Assembly (NCBI RefSeq): GCF_024343675.1
Contig: NZ_RJUD01000001.1
Span: 124,001-188,000, forward strand
Reading direction: 5' to 3'
Source of the DNA: Lacihabitans sp. CS3-21
GTDB taxonomy: Bacteria; Bacteroidota; Bacteroidia; Cytophagales; Spirosomataceae
DNA length: 64,000 nt
Below the pieces are notes generated by a model that had not been told where the DNA came from, did no database searches, and saw only the letters and a program-made list of their open reading frames with translations. Positions 18,510 through 28,707 of this stretch are shown here, in pieces. A program made the position numbers and the translations under genes. Positions within the stretch are counted from its first letter, which is position 1. Each line of letters starts with the position of its first letter.

Positions 18510-21500
18510 CTACTTTTTCATCGTTTTTAAATACTTCATTAAGTCCAAAATCTCTGGCTCTTCCATGTTGTCAAATAACCCTACTGGCATGAGTGAAGTT
18601 GGCATAACTTCTCTAGACTGAATATCTGATTTGTTGATAAATACCTTGTCTTGTCCAACAATCCGCATGGTCAATTGTCTATCATTCTCTGAAATTACGT
18701 TGCCAGAATAGGTTCGTCCATCACGGGTAATAACCACCACCAATTTGTAATCATCCTGAATTTCTCCGCTCGGATTCAGTACATTGAATAGTATGTAATC
18801 CGTATTCACACGGTTTGAACCTGTTAGTTCTGGTCCGATATTTCCACCCTTCCCATACATTTTATGACAGCTTCCACACACAGTTTGGAAGACTTTCTCT
18901 CCCTTTATTGGATTTGCTGTTACCAAAGCTTTATCATTTATCATCCTTTGGTATTTGGCATACGATTTTTCCAAAGAAGGCTCTTGCTCTATCGGCCCCC
19001 AAACTTCTATAAATCCACTTCCTACCACTCTCAAGAGTTGTCTGGCAGCATAAGGCGGCACATCACGCTTGGATATTTTTTGAGATTTGATAGCCTGCGT
19101 AAGTTCCCAACCATATTTTGATCTCGAAGAAAGCGTTTGAATGGCCTGTTGTTTCTCGGTAGCAGTGAATTCGTTATAATTGGCCACCAATAATTTCCCA
19201 AATTCGGGCCTATCGTATTCTGAAATAGCCTTAATCGTCTCTAATCTAAGTTTAGGGTCGTTCAACAAAGTTGGAATTTCAGCTACCAATTCTTCTCTTT
19301 TTCTTAAAGAAAGAGACTGAATAGCCTGTTGCCTTTGGAGAATTGGAGCGTTTTTGTTTTTCAATGTAGCCATCTGTTGTTCAGATGCTTGCGTATCACC
19401 AAATCGTTGCGAAATTTGGTTGGCCAAAGTCGCGGACTCTCCTTTCGTAGTTTTCAATTTTGTAGAAAGTCCAGCCCAATTTTTAGGAGCTTTTAGGTCA
19501 AATCTTCCCTCCAATCCATCTCTCATTCCTTTCAAAATCTCCACTTGGTTCGAAGGGTTTTTTACCAAAGAACTTACGATAGCTTCTGGATTATTAGCAT
19601 CTACCAATCTTCTAGAAATATAATTTGAAATGAGCGGAATCTTAGCTTGATGTGCCAATGCCATAGCCCGAGCTGGATTTTCTTTTACTAAACCTTCCAG
19701 ACCAAACCATATCATTTTGGGTAAATTATGATCCTCAGCATCTTCACCATGTAGTGCCAATCCTTCAGATATTTGCCAAGCGGTAGGGTTATCAACTCTC
19801 TGGATAGCAGAAGCCAAATACAATCTAACTACAGCCGAAGGGTCCTCTTTCGCCATTTTCACAAACTCCTCTTTGGCATTTTGATCAGCGTTTTTGTCTT
19901 CGCAAAGCATCTGAATAGCCCAAGCTCTTATGTGTTCATTTTTGTCTGAAAGCGATTTGTATAGTTCATCTTTGCTAATATTATTGGTGATAAACAAAGC
20001 CCAAAATGCCCTTAGTCGGTAGTCTGCATTACTATTAGTTTCAAATATAGTTTTCAAATCTGTCAACGCTGAGGCATCTAACTTACTTTTTAAAGCTCTA
20101 TTTTGTAAAATCAACCTAGCCCTTCTGGAATGCCAATCACTGGTATTGGTTTGTAAAGCTACCAATTGCTTATCAGACATTTTGTTCAAATCCTCATATC
20201 TACCTTCCCAATTGATGGCCTTGTTCTCTTTAGGCATTATTCTGAAAACCCTACCCGTTTCGCCGTTCACCACTTCTTGGCCGCAAATGTCGGCATCGTG
20301 CCAATCTAACACATAGAGTCCTCCATCTGGCCCCACCTCCATACTAAAACCTACCCACTGAGCATTGTTGGCTGTCAAGAGTTCGTCGCCATGTTTGGCC
20401 ACAAAACCAGAGCCTTTTTTCTCCAAAATATCAGACAAAACCGCATGCTCATGGATATTGGCCATAAATATTCTACCTTGATGCTCTGCCGGAAAAGCAT
20501 CTGATTGATACACCCTGGCACCGCCATGGGCCGAGCGATGACTGTGGTCGGCAATGGTTCTGATGTCGCTGTAGGTATAAGGATTAAAATGCTGTCCACC
20601 TTGGCGGTGATAGATGCCTCCTGGTATGATGTGCCACATATGAGGTATCACACAAGCACTTATAAACAGTTGACCCTTAGCGTCATAATCGATTCCCCAT
20701 GGATTACTAAAACCGTGTGAAACCACCTCAAACTTGTCTTTTGTTGGGTGGTATCTCCACACACCACCGTTAATGTCTACGCCTTCCCCTTGCAAAATAT
20801 CTTCTGGAAATGGGTCTTTGTGTCGGTAAAGTCTGCCTTTACCTACTGGTTTTCTAACTTTAGATGGTGTAGCAAATCCTTGGCAACCATAAAGCCAGCC
20901 ATCCGGACCCCAATGCAAACTGTTGAGCGTTTCATGTCGATCCCGAATTCCCCAGCCGGTTAGTCTCACTTCAATGTCGTCCATATCGGCTTGGTCGTCG
21001 TGGTTTTTATCTGGCACAAAAAGTAAGTTGGGCGGTGCTCCCAAATACAATCCATCAAATCCCACAGCCATGGCCGCAGGAAAAGCAATACCTTCTAAAA
21101 AGACTTTTTTAGAGTCCGCCACACCGTCGTGGTTGGTGTCTTCCAGTATCAATATTCTGCTGTTACCAGCGTTCGAAAATCCTTTGCCCCTTGACTCATA
21201 ATCTCGGTTTTCAGCTATCCAAAGACGGCCTTTGTCATCCCAACAAAACGCCATTGGTTGCGTAATCATAGGCTCTGCTGCCCATGTGTTTACCTTGAAA
21301 CCATCTTTTAGAGTCATATTGGTCACAGCTTCCTCTGGCGATAAAAACTTTGCGTCTCTTCCTTCTTTTTGGGCTATTCCCCAAAGTGCCCAAGTCAAAT
21401 TCTGACCACTGTACTCACCCCACATATTGTTGATTTCGACATCATTAAGCTGACCCGTATATACAATCAACTGATGTTTTATGACCTCAACCTCTCCTTT

Positions 21501-22319
21501 TTTTATGTTCCAATCAGCTGTTCTGGCACGTGCGGGCCCTATTCCCAACTGACCGTCCACACGCCAGTATTGCGGAAATCCTTTGTTTTCGGGGTGGTCA
21601 AACACCGCCACATGAACTCTATCTTTTCTGCCTTCTATAGTCATGCCGGCATCTACCCACATGGCACGCTGCCCTTCGGCTTTTTCATTTTTCTGTCTTG
21701 CTGCATTTACTACTTCTCCGTCTATTCCTTCTCGCCATAGCATCCTTACAAACAAGCCACCATAATCATATTTACTTATCGTCACATCGGTTTGAGCATC
21801 ACCTTCCCAGTCTACATTCAGTACATATTTCCCATCTTTTTCTTGCATAGTCCAAGTTTGGGTTTCTCTCAAAACGGCATTTCCTTTTTCGTCCAAAAGG
21901 TCGTAAACCGTTTGCCATTTCACCTCAGCACCCTTGGCTTTGATGATTTTGGCAGAAACTTTTCTCCAATAATCACCCTCTGGATGATGAAAATAATCTC
22001 GACCGTTTACTCGGGTATAGCCCCAGTAAATGCCCGTTTGGTGTTTGTGATGGCCAGGGCTATATTCGGTAATGACGCCTTTTCCGTCCGGAGCCATTAT
22101 GGGGTGTAGGTACGGTCGAAAGTCCTTTTTGGCTACTTGTGTAAGTATCGGCGTAGTTCCTGAAAGCCGAAAAACAGAAATGGTTTGTGCTTTTTCGTCT
22201 TGGACAATCCTTAGTTGACTTATTTTTGGAGGAGAAAAAGCCTCTGGTTTATCGTTTTGTACAAAAAACAACAAAAGGCTAAAAATAGCCAAGTGAATGG
22301 CCAGAAAGAAGTTCTTCAT
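18510..22319 (-). CDS. DUF6807/PmoA-like + PVC-type haem dehydrogenase + HEAT + cytochrome c fusion
   Basis: This 1269-residue exported protein has a signal helix at residues 5-20. Residues about 35-325 match the DUF6807 (PmoA-like) type, with the histidine-rich EYSPGHHKHQTGIYWGY and RDYFHHPEGDY. Residues about 335-745 form the PVC-type membrane-bound dehydrogenase beta-propeller (WDDKGRLWIAENRDYE, GPDGWLYGCQGF, DHSHRSAHGGARVY). Residues about 760-1100 are HEAT-like helical repeats. A C-terminal cytochrome c domain (about 1130-1269) has CGSCH at 1148-1152 and a Met-rich axial-ligand region (EVMPTSLMP). It probably oxidises a sugar or sugar derivative and passes electrons to the envelope chain. 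The DUF6807 module could be a second sugar-active unit. No frameshift was seen across the domain borders. Confidence 0.92.
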   Translation of the reverse strand: MKNFFLAIHLAIFSLLLFFVQNDKPEAFSPPKISQLRIVQDEKAQTISVFRLSGTTPILTQVAKKDFRPYLHPIMAPDGKGVITEYSPGHHKHQTGIYWGYTRVNGRDYFHHPEGDYWRKVSAKIIKAKGAEVKWQTVYDLLDEKGNAVLRETQTWTMQEKDGKYVLNVDWEGDAQTDVTISKYDYGGLFVRMLWREGIDGEVVNAARQKNEKAEGQRAMWVDAGMTIEGRKDRVHVAVFDHPENKGFPQYWRVDGQLGIGPARARTADWNIKKGEVEVIKHQLIVYTGQLNDVEINNMWGEYSGQNLTWALWGIAQKEGRDAKFLSPEEAVTNMTLKDGFKVNTWAAEPMITQPMAFCWDDKGRLWIAENRDYESRGKGFSNAGNSRILILEDTNHDGVADSKKVFLEGIAFPAAMAVGFDGLYLGAPPNLLFVPDKNHDDQADMDDIEVRLTGWGIRDRHETLNSLHWGPDGWLYGCQGFATPSKVRKPVGKGRLYRHKDPFPEDILQGEGVDINGGVWRYHPTKDKFEVVSHGFSNPWGIDYDAKGQLFISACVIPHMWHIIPGGIYHRQGGQHFNPYTYSDIRTIADHSHRSAHGGARVYQSDAFPAEHQGRIFMANIHEHAVLSDILEKKGSGFVAKHGDELLTANNAQWVGFSMEVGPDGGLYVLDWHDADICGQEVVNGETGRVFRIMPKENKAINWEGRYEDLNKMSDKQLVALQTNTSDWHSRRARLILQNRALKSKLDASALTDLKTIFETNSNADYRLRAFWALFITNNISKDELYKSLSDKNEHIRAWAIQMLCEDKNADQNAKEEFVKMAKEDPSAVVRLYLASAIQRVDNPTAWQISEGLALHGEDAEDHNLPKMIWFGLEGLVKENPARAMALAHQAKIPLISNYISRRLVDANNPEAIVSSLVKNPSNQVEILKGMRDGLEGRFDLKAPKNWAGLSTKLKTTKGESATLANQISQRFGDTQASEQQMATLKNKNAPILQRQQAIQSLSLRKREELVAEIPTLLNDPKLRLETIKAISEYDRPEFGKLLVANYNEFTATEKQQAIQTLSSRSKYGWELTQAIKSQKISKRDVPPYAARQLLRVVGSGFIEVWGPIEQEPSLEKSYAKYQRMINDKALVTANPIKGEKVFQTVCGSCHKMYGKGGNIGPELTGSNRVNTDYILFNVLNPSGEIQDDYKLVVVITRDGRTYSGNVISENDRQLTMRIVGQDKVFINKSDIQSREVMPTSLMPVGLFDNMEEPEILDLMKYLKTMKK

Positions 22320-22404
22320 AAAGGAAAAGGTTGAAATTGACCTAAATTTAGAAAATTTTGGGTAAAATCAAGAGTTTTAGAAAAATCAATCTTATTAGAA
22401 CATA

Positions 22405-22433
22405 AAAAAGTGCATCCGAAATATCAGATGCAC
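22405..22433 (-). terminator. Rho-independent terminator after the dienelactone hydrolase gene
   Basis: On the minus strand GTGCATC (22433-22427) pairs with GATGCAC (22416-22410) around a ten-base loop and is followed at once by a T-run. It stands 37 bases after the stop of the gene at 22470-23330. Confidence 0.8.
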
Positions 22434-22469
22434 CTATTCAAAAAATCAAAGTATGTCGGTCTTAAAATC

Positions 22470-23330
22470 TTATTTCAACTCTTCCTTAAAAAAAGCAATG
22501 GTTCTGTCCCAAGCCAATTTGGCGACTTCAGCATTGTAGCGAGCAGGCGACGAATCGTTGTTGAAAGCATGTTGAGCTCCTTCGTAGATATAAAGCTTAT
22601 AATCAATTTTATTTTCTTTCAAAGCTGCCTCATATGCGGGTATACCCTCGTTTACACGCTCGTCCATTCCAGCGTATTGTAGCATAAGTTTGGCTTTTAT
22701 TTTAGGAACATCTACTGCAGCAGCTTGTCGGCCATAGTAAGGAACGGCGGCATTGAGCAATGGATCGCTCACAGCCATGGCATTGGCGATAGCTCCACCC
22801 CAACAGAAACCTACGCAACCGGTTTTCTTGTTGCTATTTTTCAATGCTCTCAAATAGTCCAAGCCACTTTTTATATTTTCTATATTTTGAGCAGGATCCA
22901 ATTTTGGAAACATGGCTCTGCCTTCGTCTTCGTTGGCAGGAGTACCACCAAATGGCGAAAGTGCGTCTATGCCCAAAGCTATAAATCCTGCTTTTGCTAT
23001 TCTTCTTGTAACATCCTTGATATGAGGCGTTAGTCCTCTGTTTTCATGTACTACCAATACCGCCCCAAGTTTACCTTTTGCTTTTTTGGGCATAACCAAA
23101 TAGCCTTTCATGGTGCAGTTTTTCGAGGCATAACTGATGTCTTCCATCGTTAGGTCTTCATCTTCTTCTGAAACTTGATTGGCCAAGGCATATTTACCCT
23201 CTAGCATGGGCAGAATGGCCATTGCAGCAGCTGTGCCACCAGCAAGTTTGGTTAGTTTTGCTAAAAAATCCTCTCTTTTCAGAGGTTTGTGGGTGTATTC
23301 GTCAAAAAGGTTGATAATTCTCTGATCCAT
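22470..23330 (-). CDS. Dienelactone hydrolase family protein
   Basis: This 286-residue alpha/beta hydrolase has the DLH triad visible as Cys176 (GFCWGG), Asp223 (GMDERV) and His254 (GAQHAFNN). Glu96 (VHENRG) matches the Glu that activates the Cys in DLH enzymes. An N-terminal extension (about 1-60) has a hydrophobic segment (GGTAAAMAILPMLEGKYALA), so the enzyme is probably membrane-associated or exported. Substrates in the family include dienelactones and other small esters; the real substrate is unknown. It has its own terminator at 22405-22433, which separates it from the haem dehydrogenase gene downstream. Confidence 0.9.
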   Translation of the reverse strand: MDQRIINLFDEYTHKPLKREDFLAKLTKLAGGTAAAMAILPMLEGKYALANQVSEEDEDLTMEDISYASKNCTMKGYLVMPKKAKGKLGAVLVVHENRGLTPHIKDVTRRIAKAGFIALGIDALSPFGGTPANEDEGRAMFPKLDPAQNIENIKSGLDYLRALKNSNKKTGCVGFCWGGAIANAMAVSDPLLNAAVPYYGRQAAAVDVPKIKAKLMLQYAGMDERVNEGIPAYEAALKENKIDYKLYIYEGAQHAFNNDSSPARYNAEVAKLAWDRTIAFFKEELK

Positions 23331-23494
23331 AGTGTTTTTGGTTTAAGAAATCAATTTAAATATTTTATTTGGCGTATCAACTTATAAATCGACAAAATCC
23401 TGTAAATAATCGCTGGATTGGAATTTTCCACTTACCCAAACTTTATGTTTTCAGTTTTTAAGTCTAACTTCACCCCCATATTCAACCATAAAAT

Positions 23495-26233
23495 ATGAAA
23501 ATCACTCTTATTGCTTCTCTGTTTTTATTTTTTTCTATTAGTCTGGAGGCCCAAACCATCCCATTACCGGAGCATCCAAGGCCTGATTTTGAGCGAGTAG
23601 ATTGGGTCAATTTAAACGGAAAATGGGAGTTCGAATTTGATAGCCTAAGCAAAGGCGAGGCCCAAAATTGGCAAAAAGGAACTGCTAAATTTTCTAAAAC
23701 CATCCATGTGCCATTCCCTTGGGGAGCACCGCTTTCAGGGGTAAAAGATGAGGCGGATATCGCTTGGTATCAGAAAAGTATCACGGTCCCAGAGTCATTC
23801 AAAAACAAAAAATCTTTCGTGACCATCGGAGCTTCTGACTGGGAAACAACCGTTTGGTTGGATGGAAACCTTTTAGGAAAACACCAAGGAGGTTACACGC
23901 CGTTTTCTTTCGATATTACTTCCTTCGTAAAACATGGCTCAGCCCAGAAGTTGGTCATAAAAGTAGATGACAAACGCCGTGAATTTACACTTTACGGCAA
24001 ACAAGGTTATGGCAATGCCAGAGGCATTTGGCAGACGATTTACCTTGAGGCACGTGGAAATAGTTATCTAGATTACGTTCATTTTACACCCGATATTGAC
24101 CAAAATAAAGTAAAAGTATCAGGCGAAATTATTGGCGGGGATACTAAAGACAACGTATTGAAGATCAAAGTGAAAGACCGTTTGGAAACCCTAACTTTTA
24201 CTGTTCCGAAAGGTCAAAAAATGTTTGAGTTTACTTTTGATGTTCCCAACGCTAAACTTTGGACATTGGAAAATCCTCATCTTTACGATACAGAGGTTTC
24301 TTGGGGAGATGATGTGGTGAAAACCTACTTTGCCATGCGTAAAATATCTGTCACCAAACTGCCTGGCACCGATATTCCTTATGTGGCCTTGAACAATAAA
24401 CCCATTTATCTTCAACTTACGCTCGACCAATCGTACCATCCAGAAGGTTTCTACACTTTCACGACGGATGAATTTATGAAAAACGAGATTCAACTTTGTA
24501 AAAACATAGGCCTCAACGGCCTACGTACACACATTAAAGTGGACGTGCCTCGCAAGCTCTATTGGGCTGACAAACTGGGTCTTTTGGTAATGGCCGACTT
24601 ACCCAATTTCTGGGGGGAGCCTGATGCACAAGCCCAAAAAGAATCGGAGTTTACACTTCGACAAATGATTAGGCGTGACTACAATCACCCAGCAATATTT
24701 TCTTGGATTGTTTTCAACGAAACTTGGGGACTAAGAACCAAAGTGAAAAACGAAACTACCGGAAAAGTGGAAAGTCAATATTTGCCAAAAACCCAAAACT
24801 GGGTGGCCTCGATGTATTATTTGGCCAAATCGCTGGACCAAACACGCTTAGCTGAAGACAATTCTATCTGTTGCGGTGCTGGCCATACAGAGACCGATAT
24901 CAACTCATGGCATGAATATTTACCTGGCTACGAGTGGGAAGCCCACATGCAAAAAATAGACAAAGGCACCTATCCGGGTAGCAGTTTTCATTTCGAAAAA
25001 GGCTTTACCCAAGGCAACCAACCTATGATAAACTCGGAGTGCGGCAATGTGTGGGGCTATGATGGCAGTACAGGCGATGTGGATTGGAGCTACGACTACC
25101 ACCGTATGATGAACACCTTCAGAGTTCACCCAAAAATGTCAGGCTGGCTATATACCGAACACCACGATGTGATAAACGAATGGAATGGATACTGGCGTTT
25201 TGACAGAACCATGAAATATACTGGGGTGGGTGATTTGGCAAAAGGCATGACAGACAAAGATTTTCATTCATTGGTATATTTATCTAATGGTCAAGACATT
25301 ATGCATACGGTAAAAGCAAACGAAGAGGTGTCAGTACCTATTTTTGTATCTGTAATGGAAGATATTAATATGGTGGATAATGTGTTTTTGGTAGAATATT
25401 CACTTGAGGGCGTTAATCAAATCGGAAATACGGTAAAAGTGGGTGAAGGTAAACTCAATTTACCTTTTGAACCTTGGATGCAGAAAGCTTTTGATCCTCT
25501 AAAAATCAAAATGCCCGAAACCAACGGGGTTTACACGCTCACATTTACACTCAAAGACAGCAAAGGCGGTACGGTTTATCACAAAAACTTTGTGTCGTTT
25601 GTCGTGACAGACGGAAAACTTCCAGCGGGCGTTTCCATCATTGAAAAAGCAACAAATGCATATTCAGATGCCAAATGGTCTTTGAAAAAATGGGAGATTA
25701 TGGGTGGTAAAAAAGTAAACGGTGCCGGTAATGGTAGCTTTACTTACACCTTCGAAGGCAAATCTGTAAAGGCAAAGTCGGGTTACTTGTTGATGGAATT
25801 GGGTGCGAAAGAGTTGTTTTTCAAAGATCGCGAAGGATCAGAAATCAAAAATAGCGACTACATGCTAGGAGCTAAAGCCGAGCCAAGTCAGAATCAGAAT
25901 TCGTATCCAATGACAGATGAGAAGAAATTTCCTTCAAATCTGAAGGTTTTTGTGAATGATGCTTTTGTAAAAACGGTAACTTTAGAAGACGACCCAGCTG
26001 ACCATAGAGGAATATTGAGCTGGCATAATCAGTTACAAAACAGGAAGTTGTCGGAAGCAGGCAGCTATGGTTACATGGTAAAAATACCTTTGACCAATAG
26101 CCAAATAAAATCTCTAGAAAAAACAGGAAAACTAAGCGTGAAACTGAGTGTGGACAACGGTGGAGGCTTGGCCGTTTATGGCAAAGAGTTTGGCAGATAT
26201 GCTTTTGATCCATCTATTGTGCTGCTGAAGTAA
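23495..26233 (+). CDS. Glycoside hydrolase family 2 enzyme
   Basis: This 912-residue protein has a signal peptide (LIASLFLFFSISLEAQ). The GH2 sugar-binding jelly roll covers about 25-190 (PRPDFERVDWVNLNGKWEF), the Ig-like sandwich about 195-290, and the TIM barrel about 295-600. The acid/base is Glu409 (FNETWG) and the nucleophile Glu515 (NSECGNVWG). A C-terminal beta extension of about 300 residues follows. GH2 members are beta-galactosidases, beta-glucuronidases or beta-mannosidases. The sequence alone does not settle which, though the NSECG nucleophile context is seen in uncharacterised Bacteroidota GH2 groups. The next gene starts one base after its stop. Confidence 0.93.
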   Translation: MKITLIASLFLFFSISLEAQTIPLPEHPRPDFERVDWVNLNGKWEFEFDSLSKGEAQNWQKGTAKFSKTIHVPFPWGAPLSGVKDEADIAWYQKSITVPESFKNKKSFVTIGASDWETTVWLDGNLLGKHQGGYTPFSFDITSFVKHGSAQKLVIKVDDKRREFTLYGKQGYGNARGIWQTIYLEARGNSYLDYVHFTPDIDQNKVKVSGEIIGGDTKDNVLKIKVKDRLETLTFTVPKGQKMFEFTFDVPNAKLWTLENPHLYDTEVSWGDDVVKTYFAMRKISVTKLPGTDIPYVALNNKPIYLQLTLDQSYHPEGFYTFTTDEFMKNEIQLCKNIGLNGLRTHIKVDVPRKLYWADKLGLLVMADLPNFWGEPDAQAQKESEFTLRQMIRRDYNHPAIFSWIVFNETWGLRTKVKNETTGKVESQYLPKTQNWVASMYYLAKSLDQTRLAEDNSICCGAGHTETDINSWHEYLPGYEWEAHMQKIDKGTYPGSSFHFEKGFTQGNQPMINSECGNVWGYDGSTGDVDWSYDYHRMMNTFRVHPKMSGWLYTEHHDVINEWNGYWRFDRTMKYTGVGDLAKGMTDKDFHSLVYLSNGQDIMHTVKANEEVSVPIFVSVMEDINMVDNVFLVEYSLEGVNQIGNTVKVGEGKLNLPFEPWMQKAFDPLKIKMPETNGVYTLTFTLKDSKGGTVYHKNFVSFVVTDGKLPAGVSIIEKATNAYSDAKWSLKKWEIMGGKKVNGAGNGSFTYTFEGKSVKAKSGYLLMELGAKELFFKDREGSEIKNSDYMLGAKAEPSQNQNSYPMTDEKKFPSNLKVFVNDAFVKTVTLEDDPADHRGILSWHNQLQNRKLSEAGSYGYMVKIPLTNSQIKSLEKTGKLSVKLSVDNGGGLAVYGKEFGRYAFDPSIVLLK

Positions 26234-26234
26234 T

Positions 26235-27233
26235 ATGAATAAATTTTTAATTGTATTCTTGTTTTCCTCGTTTTGGGCAAATGCACAAACGCCCAAAAAC
26301 TTTGAATTCATAAAGGCCGACTCCTCATTTAATTGGCCTACTGATGTGTTTTCATTTCTACCTCCAGAAATTAAATTTGGAGGAATTTCAGGTATAGAAT
26401 TTTACAATAATGCCCTATTTTTGGTATCCGACCGAGCTTTCAAGTCTGATACCAATCAAAATTCTTATCTTTTCAAGATGGACGCTGTCGGCCAAATATC
26501 GGCTGCTTTTAAATTTTTTGGCGTAGACAATGCCGAGTCGATTCGTTTTGATAATCTTTCTCAAAAAATGTTTTACGCCTTCGAAAGAGAGGACTCAACA
26601 GGTATCGGTTATACCAATGAAAACAATATTCCAACCAATCTGGTGGCATTTTCAATGAAAAACGACACCCTAACCGCTGAAAATCGAGGAATCGAAAGCT
26701 TGTGTTTTGATGAAAATAAAAACCTTTGGTTTGCATTTGAGTCGAGTTTGGGTTCGTCTGTTTCATTGTTTCAATGTCCTTATGAAGCAACAACGAACAA
26801 CTATAATTACAAAAAAAAGAAGGTTTTTCAATACCCATTCGATGCCAGAAGTTGCATAAAATCCGAACAGGTACTCAATGGAAATGTTGGAAATGGAATA
26901 ACAGAAATATTACCTTTTGAAAACAACAAACTTTTGGTAATGGAGCGGTGCTTTGATGGTAGTTTTATAACCATGCGATTATTTGTTGCAAGTATTCCAT
27001 CCATCGGGAGTTCTATATCTAAAGAACAAGTGTTTGAATTTAGCATAAAAAACGAACTTCTCGGGCAAGGACACGCCCTAAGACCCGATAATTTCGAAGG
27101 AATGGCCTGGGGGAAAGAAGAAGACGGCCGAAGAATCCTTTATGTTATCAGCGACGATAATTTTAGCCCAAAAAGGCAACGGACATTGCTTTTGAAGTTG
27201 AGAGAAGTTGATATTCAAAAATCAGATAAATAG
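26235..27233 (+). CDS. Esterase-like activity of phytase family protein
   Basis: This 332-residue protein has a signal peptide (FLIVFLFSSFWANAQ). The body matches the phytase-like esterase propeller family: FGGISGIEFYNNALFLVSDRA near the front, NRGIESLCFDENKNLWFAFES in the middle, and HALRPDNFEGMAWG with YVISDDNFSPKRQRTLLL at the end. Family members are periplasmic or extracellular; the reaction is poorly defined. A one-base gap after the GH2 gene and a seven-base gap before the cupin gene point to a three-gene transcript. Confidence 0.85.
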   Translation: MNKFLIVFLFSSFWANAQTPKNFEFIKADSSFNWPTDVFSFLPPEIKFGGISGIEFYNNALFLVSDRAFKSDTNQNSYLFKMDAVGQISAAFKFFGVDNAESIRFDNLSQKMFYAFEREDSTGIGYTNENNIPTNLVAFSMKNDTLTAENRGIESLCFDENKNLWFAFESSLGSSVSLFQCPYEATTNNYNYKKKKVFQYPFDARSCIKSEQVLNGNVGNGITEILPFENNKLLVMERCFDGSFITMRLFVASIPSIGSSISKEQVFEFSIKNELLGQGHALRPDNFEGMAWGKEEDGRRILYVISDDNFSPKRQRTLLLKLREVDIQKSDK

Positions 27234-27240
27234 CGAAATT

Positions 27241-27606
27241 ATGAATCTTGAAAAAGTAAATATTGCAGAGAAGTTTTCGCTTTTCCATGACCATTGGAAC
27301 CCGAGAATTGTCGGAGAGCTCAACGGACAACACATTAAATTGGTCAAACTTCAAGGCGAGTTTGTTTGGCACAAACATGATATGGAGGACGAGCTGTTTT
27401 TAGTAATCTGTGGTATACTCAAAATGGAATTTAGAGACAAAACTGTCGAAATCCGCCCAAATGAATTTATCATCGTGCCGAGAGGTGTAGAACACAGACC
27501 TGTGGCCGACAATGAGGTGGAAATCATGCTTTTTGAGCCTGCATCTACTTTAAATACTGGCGATACGAAAGGAGAACTAACACGAGAGGTTTTAGAGAAA
27601 ATTTAG
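27241..27606 (+). CDS. Cupin-domain protein
   Basis: The protein is 121 residues from the ATG at 27241; an upstream TTG at 27208 overlaps the previous gene and is rejected. It is a single cupin barrel with metal ligands in HxHx4E form (His44, His46, Glu51) and His85 (RGVEHRP). There is no signal peptide, so it is cytoplasmic. Small cupins of this type may be isomerases, dioxygenases or binding proteins, and the function is not determined. It is probably last in the GH2 transcript. Confidence 0.85.
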   Translation: MNLEKVNIAEKFSLFHDHWNPRIVGELNGQHIKLVKLQGEFVWHKHDMEDELFLVICGILKMEFRDKTVEIRPNEFIIVPRGVEHRPVADNEVEIMLFEPASTLNTGDTKGELTREVLEKI

Positions 27607-27651
27607 GAGATGATTAGAAGCAGAATAATAACCTGTTCTTATTTTTAAACA

Positions 27652-27673
27652 CATAGAAGCATAGATAGCATAG
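27652..27673. repeat. Short imperfect tandem repeat
   Basis: Three imperfect units of CATAGA(A/T)(A)G type follow each other in the spacer between the cupin and metallophosphoesterase genes. They look like a small low-complexity intergenic repeat with no evident role. Confidence 0.35.
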
Positions 27674-27798
27674 TTTAGGTTTTAAAACCCTAAGACGCTT
27701 AGAAATAGACTTAAGCAAAAAACGCAGTGAAACTCGATAACGTAAAGAATATAAAAAGAAAACTCTGATTAAACATTGCCAAAAAAACAATTACATAT

Positions 27799-28611
27799 AT
27801 GAAAAACAGAAGAGATTTTCTAAAAACATTGGGGCTTTCCGGAGCCGTATTTTTGTCTGGCGAAGCATTTTCGGCCGAAAGTTTTGTGGCTTCGAGAAGT
27901 AAGGTGAAACTCCGCTTTATCGTAGCTTCTGATGGTCATTATGGTCAGCCTAAAACTGAGTTTGATGCCATGCATGATTCTTTGATTGGCCATGTAAATA
28001 TGTTTGCAGAAAAAGAAAAAGTAGATTTTTGTGTGATTAACGGTGATCTTTTTCACGACGACCCCAATCTTTTGCCACAAGTAAAACTTAAGCTTGACCA
28101 GCTCAAAACGCCTTATTACGTAACCCGAGGCAACCACGACAGAGTGCCGGATAACCGCTGGGAAGAAGTATGGAAAATGCCTTTAAACCATAGTTTTACA
28201 ACAAAAAATCATGCAGTAATATTGGGAAATACTTCCAACATCAAAGGTGAATATCTGATGCCCGACCTCAATTGGATGAGAAGCGAACTCGAAAAGGCTA
28301 AGGCACAAACAAACACCTTTATTTTTCTACATATTCCACAAATTCCATGGGTAGAGCACTGCATCGACAGCCCCGATTTGATAAAACTTTTTGGAGAATA
28401 CAAAAACATCAAAGCCATTTTTCATGGACATATCCATTCACTTGATGGCCTTAAAATGCACAATGGCATTCCCTACCTTTTCGATGCCCATTTTGGCGGC
28501 AATTGGGGCACCGAATACCGCGGTTTCCGAGTAGTAGAAGTCATGAAAGACAACTCCATACTTACTTACATGATGAATCCTACTGTTAGGATTTTGGAGG
28601 AGAAGATTTAG
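27799..28611 (+). CDS. Exported metallophosphoesterase
   Basis: This 270-residue protein has a Tat-like N-terminus (KNRRDFLKTLGLSGAVFLSG). The calcineurin-type phosphoesterase signature is complete: Asp45 and His47 (ASDGHYG), Asp83 (NGDLFHDDP), Asn112-His113 (RGNHDR), FLHIPQ and FHGHIHS. These residues bind two metal ions. It probably removes phosphate from a sugar, nucleotide or phosphodiester outside the cytoplasm. It lies between the GH2 transcript and the sulfatase gene, all on the plus strand, but with its own 192-bp upstream spacer. Confidence 0.9.
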   Translation: MKNRRDFLKTLGLSGAVFLSGEAFSAESFVASRSKVKLRFIVASDGHYGQPKTEFDAMHDSLIGHVNMFAEKEKVDFCVINGDLFHDDPNLLPQVKLKLDQLKTPYYVTRGNHDRVPDNRWEEVWKMPLNHSFTTKNHAVILGNTSNIKGEYLMPDLNWMRSELEKAKAQTNTFIFLHIPQIPWVEHCIDSPDLIKLFGEYKNIKAIFHGHIHSLDGLKMHNGIPYLFDAHFGGNWGTEYRGFRVVEVMKDNSILTYMMNPTVRILEEKI

Positions 28612-28707
28612 GTATGGGTTATTCCAGAAAGATAGTTAGATTTGGATTCATTATTTCATATATCCATGGTATTTAAACTTGAATTTAGTTAACTAAAAAA
28701 TAATGTA

